Of a stretch of DNA of 64,000 bases, positions 61,801 to 64,000 are shown piece by piece (within the stretch, counting starts at the first letter, position 1; the number at the start of each line of letters is the position of its first letter). Where the stretch lies: assembly GCF_016907275.1 (NCBI RefSeq), contig NZ_JAFBBP010000001.1, positions 6,190,001 to 6,254,000 of the forward strand, in the 5' to 3' direction. The position numbers were made by a program, and so were the translations under genes. Under the pieces are notes generated by a model. The model made no database searches. It had not been told where the DNA came from and was given only the letters and a program-made list of their open reading frames with translations. Origin of the DNA: Micromonospora luteifusca (lineage in GTDB: Bacteria > Actinomycetota > Actinomycetes > Mycobacteriales > Micromonosporaceae).

Positions 61801-62394
61801 GCTCAGCTCCTGCTCGACCTGATCGGCATCTTTGACCCGACCGGTGCCGCCGATGGTGCCTCCGGGCTGATGTCGCTGTGGAACGGCGACTGGTCGGGCG
61901 CCGGTCTCTCGGCCATCTCTCTGTTCCCGTACGCGGGCGACGCCGCCGCCAAGGGCCCCAAGATCATAAAGGATCTCAAGGGATTCGCCTGGCTCGCCAA
62001 GCGGGCGCACAGCGCGGAGTTCGTGAACAACCTGGCGTTCAACGTGCGGTACGCCGGCGCAGCCCGCGCCAACCGGGCACTGGGTGCCATGGACAATTTG
62101 CTGAAGGAGGCGGCGGAGTTCTACGCGAAAAACCCTGGTGCCGTCGAGGCGGCGCGAAAGCTCCGCCTGCCCACCAAGGGCCCGATTGTCTTCGTGCCGC
62201 CCAAGGGGTGGAATCCCGCCAAGCCCCGCATCAAAAACGGCGGCTACGAGGATGCCTACGGTTATCAGTGGCGCTGGCACCCTGCCCAGCAGGAGTGGGA
62301 CGTTCAGCTCAAACCCGGTAAGGGCAGCCTCGACCTGTTCGGCAAGGATGCGGGGCACGCGAACATCTCGCCGACCGGCCGGGTCACCCACTGA
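58876..62394 (+). CDS. Secreted polymorphic toxin: ALF repeats, Ala-rich coiled coils, type-17-like toxin domain
   Basis: 1172 residues. A signal peptide ends at AYA|AEEP (about residue 26). Residues about 38-220 contain roughly four ALF-type repeats (LREGGPVLSRAAATALTGSD kind, spaced about 45 residues); about 225-560 is an extremely Ala-rich coiled coil; about 565-775 repeats the ALF block (GGPWTAQAAEEALAGDTE kind) and about 780-935 repeats the coiled coil. A hydrophobic pretoxin-like segment follows (SAISLFPYAGDAAAKGPK). The end, GYEDAYGYQWRWHPAQQEWD to HANISPTGRVTH, fits a type 17 polymorphic toxin. ATG 58876 follows GGGGGAG. No type VII secretion genes are nearby. Confidence 0.83.
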   Translation: MRIRSTLVAALAAAVTAGFAPAPAYAAEEPIESVRAEAVTLLREGGPVLSRAAATALTGSDDEVRTFVADGQHAARALDQRARLDDLVSSSGPAMASAAQPVLSGTDAGVDAFLNSGYQQPLEQDLRVRTSDTIAAGGAATGIAGRQALADGPEAVRAFLLGTSYDTAVQDDRVRIADIIATGGPQVQADGKAALAGTTEDIRYFLLRGQDVARARDQEIMTVSQLAEVARAARETAARETLAAREASDKAVAAAAAAKKAAEKAAAEAAAAKDDAKKATAAAGRAADAAGRAADAAQDAVTAASAARQAARIASHAAARAANAATLAGQAATRAYNAAAAALGDRNKADAARSAAQQARAAANQVKSIIDFINVAVAAADAAANAAIAAVSAVGNAGAAAAAADEAAGHAAVADSEAARAREQAARARRLAASATRSANEAQSLARTAAAAARQAKTYAERSAAHADAAADAAEAAADFAGTAKEAAAKASQHATAALAAAKDAADAALQAETVEQAARAADEQSLTTDTANALAEAAAARVVEQAKPADIMADVPEAQRVSAEAAGLLAAATASGASTETMLANGRRAAVLLREEGGPWTAQAAEEALAGDTETMRTFLFNGREEAATQDDRSRVLELISQDPENTALAEAAKAVLGKSHAEIVQFLAYPNYLGRATKDRIAVSDLIATGGPATVTAGKAALRGTPQDVYQFLRTGKDTAAATDDRVAIADIAAAGGPEVQAAAKVALAGPTAMGKKFLAVEQYRAKLRDEQTAAHVATVQSIVAAAAQSANLAAQDAALAAELAARANDAAADAEKYKTQAANSAKAAALYASQAATAAAAAKRSADAAAASAQTAKNAAADAKAAAADAQRSADQATSSAASAHSSANAAYESAAQAHASAIAAGKSAAEAASIALDAMKIATGKLLEAWAASDPNPTPPPVPDETGMEDSGDPVETRAMPESVGISNSEIAQLLLDLIGIFDPTGAADGASGLMSLWNGDWSGAGLSAISLFPYAGDAAAKGPKIIKDLKGFAWLAKRAHSAEFVNNLAFNVRYAGAARANRALGAMDNLLKEAAEFYAKNPGAVEAARKLRLPTKGPIVFVPPKGWNPAKPRIKNGGYEDAYGYQWRWHPAQQEWDVQLKPGKGSLDLFGKDAGHANISPTGRVTH

Positions 62395-62403
62395 CGGTTC
62401 TCG

Positions 62404-62437
62404 GATAATGGGGCCTGGTTCGCCAGGCCCCATTATC
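62404..62437 (+). terminator. 15-bp hairpin with TTCG loop between toxin and next gene
   Basis: A perfect 15-bp stem closed by a TTCG tetraloop. It begins 10 bases after the toxin stop codon and ends 15 bases before the immunity gene start; AAGGAGCAC follows immediately. It may be a terminator, an attenuator or an mRNA processing or stability element. Confidence 0.75.
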
Positions 62438-62451
62438 GGTAAGGAGCACTT

Positions 62452-63228
62452 GTGTCGAAAAAGAGCAAGCCGCCGTTCGCGATGAAGGCGATGCTCAGGC
62501 TGGACCGAGGCCCCGCGAACGCCGCCGAAACTTTGCGCCAGTACGCTCCGCTCGCCGACGAGATCGGCGCCGACGGGATGGACGTCGACGTCGAACGCGC
62601 GGACCTGCTGCTCTCGGGCGCCCTCGTCGCCCTGAACGAGGAACGCGCCATGCACGCCATGGCCTACCGGCTGCTGGACCGCTTTGGCTGGCGCGAGCAG
62701 GACTTCCTCTACTCACCGAACGTCCGCTACGCCGAGACCCTCGTACCCCCGTCCGGCCCGCCGGCCATCCGCCTGGTGATCAACCGGGCCGACCAGGACT
62801 TGGGCTGGGAGGGCGCGACCCACGGCACCGGCCTCACCCCCGACCGCACGTTGGAGATCGGGCCGGCCGAGGCCGATGTGGTCGCCCGGCTCTTCGTCAG
62901 CGTCCCGGCGACCACGATCGCCGGGACCGTGGAGGCGCTGGAGCCGTGGCTGGCCCGCGTCGAGCCCGCTGCGGTCGGCGTCGACCCGGGCCGCGCCGCC
63001 CTGTCGTTTCTCGCCCGCGCCGACCTGCGGACCGAGGCGGAGAGGCTCGGCCTCGGCCCGATCGAAACCGGCCGCATCGAGGCGGACGCCGACCACGTCA
63101 TCGAGACCGCGACGGCCGCCGACGGCACGACCCTCTGGCTGCGCCGCGGCACCGACCCGGTCTCTCGGCGCTGGCCCGGCATCGACGAGATCCGGGAGAT
63201 GGTGATCGACCCCTCCTACCCGGACTAG
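62452..63228 (+). CDS. Candidate immunity protein for the upstream toxin
   Basis: 258 residues, not recognised. It has no signal or membrane segment, so it is cytoplasmic. The N-terminal part contains AMLRLDRGPANAAETLRQYA and MDVDVERADLLLSGALVAL; later parts are mixed alpha/beta with many acidic residues (ADADHVIETATAADGTT, WPGIDEIREMV). GTG 62452 follows AAGGAGCAC. Its position directly behind the toxin gene on the same strand, after a short hairpin, and its acidic character suit an immunity protein, but this is inferred from context only. Confidence 0.65.
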   Translation: MSKKSKPPFAMKAMLRLDRGPANAAETLRQYAPLADEIGADGMDVDVERADLLLSGALVALNEERAMHAMAYRLLDRFGWREQDFLYSPNVRYAETLVPPSGPPAIRLVINRADQDLGWEGATHGTGLTPDRTLEIGPAEADVVARLFVSVPATTIAGTVEALEPWLARVEPAAVGVDPGRAALSFLARADLRTEAERLGLGPIETGRIEADADHVIETATAADGTTLWLRRGTDPVSRRWPGIDEIREMVIDPSYPD

Positions 63229-63264
63229 CCAGATCGACATCGACCCCGCGCTGCAGGCCGTCGA

Positions 63265-63785
63265 TCACTCGGCACAGCGGTGAGGTCGGGTACGAGTCGC
63301 AGTACACCGGCACAACCGTGCTGGACAACTCCGGCACCATCGTGGACTCCCCGTACGGCACGTTCAACATGCGCCTGCACGACGCCAACGGCGGGTGGAT
63401 CGCCTCGGCCGTGGACCTGGTGCGCTGGGCGTCGGCCTTCGACACCGGCAGTCCGATCTTGAACAGCACCTCGCTGGGTCGGGCCTGGGCGGTGCCGAAC
63501 CCGACCGGTGTGAACTCCAATGGCTGGTATTACGGCCTGGGTTGGCAGGTGCGCCCGGTGACGACCGGCGGCACCGGGCGTAACACCTGGCACACCGGCA
63601 GCCTGCCGGGCACGTACAGCATCGTGGTCCGCACCTGTCACGGCCTGAGCTGGGCGGCCGTGTTCAACCGCCGCGACGACGAGTCCGGGCTGACCTACGG
63701 CGACATCGACCCCGCGCTGTGGGGTGCCTTTCGCGCGGTGACCAGTTGGCCCACCCACAACCTCTGGTCGACGTACTTCGGGTGA
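63265..63785 (+). pseudogene. C-terminal fragment of a class C beta-lactamase-family serine hydrolase
   Basis: About 170 codons match the C-terminal third of a beta-lactamase/esterase-family protein: SGEVGYESQYTG, SPYGTFNMRLHDANGG, WIASAVDLVRWASAF, and NGWYYGLGWQV with the HTG-type motif in WHTGSLPGTYS. The N-terminal two thirds, including SxxK and YxN, are missing; the frame upstream runs into the immunity gene in a different phase. There is no start codon with a ribosome site near the homology boundary. It is probably a decayed gene carried over by a rearrangement. Confidence 0.7.
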
Positions 63786-63787
63786 CG

Positions 63788-63819
63788 CCCGCCGTGCGGC
63801 GGGCCTGCCGCACGGCGGG
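63788..63819. terminator. Bidirectional hairpin terminator
   Basis: A 13-bp perfect stem with a 6-base loop, directly after the beta-lactamase fragment and before the LacI-type gene's stop. Confidence 0.7.
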
Positions 63820-63857
63820 GCGGCGTCGTGGACCGGCAGTTGCCCCGGTGCGGGCGT

Positions 63858-64000
63858 TACTGAAGTGGGCGGCAGGAGGAACGGATCACCAGCTCGGTGG
63901 GGAGCCGGATGTGGGTGTCCCGTTCGACACCGGCGATCAGGTCGACCAGCAGGCGCAACGCCTCGGCGCCCATCCGCTGCAGCGGTTGCATGATGGTCGT
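63858..64000 (-). CDS. LacI family regulator, C-terminal end (cut by window edge)
   Basis: The last ~47 codons of a LacI/PurR-type ligand-binding domain. TTIMQPLQRMGAEALRLLVD is the conserved dimerisation segment, and PTELVIRSSC matches the usual LP(T/P)xLVxRxS ending. In the sequence given, these two parts lie in different frames, one base apart, around 63898-63902. Either the gene is frameshifted or one G is missing from the sequence; read strictly from the upstream part, the frame stops at 63887. The DNA-binding domain lies outside the window. Confidence 0.6.

Noticed and set aside
62946..63264. Upstream part of the long frame that leads into the beta-lactamase-like fragment
   Set aside because: This stretch lies within the candidate immunity gene in another phase and shows no beta-lactamase homology.
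63858..64000. LacI-type gene at the right edge as the regulator of the CebR-like sites
   Set aside because: It is 57 kb away, its DNA-binding domain is outside the window and its frame looks damaged; nothing links it to those operators.
1..64000. tRNA, rRNA, CRISPR and replication-origin signals
   Set aside because: Scanning for T-arm-like GTTCGA patterns, spaced direct repeats and clustered boxes gave only hits within coding sequence.

Overview
The window is very GC-rich, uses GTG starts freely, and has short gaps and many 4-base overlaps. Secreted polysaccharide-degrading enzymes with ricin-type lectin modules, SnoaL-like proteins, MolR/MoxR/vWA genes and LacI-type operators point to a filamentous actinomycete. 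Micromonosporaceae is my best guess, from protein flavour rather than any marker gene. I see no rRNA, tRNA, CRISPR array or intact insertion sequence.

Layout. 1-4.3 kb: housekeeping-like genes (left-edge ThDP enzyme, STAS antagonist, M1 aminopeptidase, stand-alone LigD phosphoesterase domain). 4.3-7.8 kb: a lytic polysaccharide monooxygenase and a PQQ-type sugar dehydrogenase, each preceded by the same CebR-like operator. 8-12 kb: AraC regulator with a 5'-truncated NADAR gene, NmrA-like reductase, APH-like kinase, RBBP9-like hydrolase. 12-21 kb: secreted GH43-AbfB and GH5-lectin enzymes, a two-component system, and tandemly duplicated secreted esterase-lectin genes. 21-33 kb: small regulators with visible operators (TetR, PadR), a DM13 protein, a cyclase/ThDP-enzyme pair, a PAS-GAF protein, SnoaL-like proteins and gene remnants. 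33-36.6 kb: hydrolase, ECF sigma factor and an unknown gene, overlapping.

36.6-50 kb is the most striking part. Five genes, each overlapping the next, encode a DUF4132 protein, a 1576-residue protein of unknown function, a MoxR AAA+ ATPase, a DUF5682-vWA fusion and a SWIM zinc-finger protein. From memory this matches the order of the poorly understood E. coli yehI-yehL-yehM-yehP-yehQ genes. A cyclic-phosphate-processing receiver protein and a DUF4291 protein lie beside it on the other strand.

50-58 kb: PatB-type lyase, TMEM175-type channel, ABC-2 exporter operon, TrmO, GNAT, aminotransferase. 58-63 kb: a secreted polymorphic toxin (two ALF-repeat blocks alternating with Ala-rich coiled coils, then a type-17-like C-terminal toxin) followed by a candidate immunity gene, with a strong TTCG-loop hairpin between them. 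The right end holds a beta-lactamase-family fragment and the tail of a LacI-type regulator.

Across the window at least fifteen genes show a TANNNT-like box exactly 6-8 bases before the start codon and no Shine-Dalgarno sequence. This is the signature of leaderless transcripts, and I used it to choose several starts.
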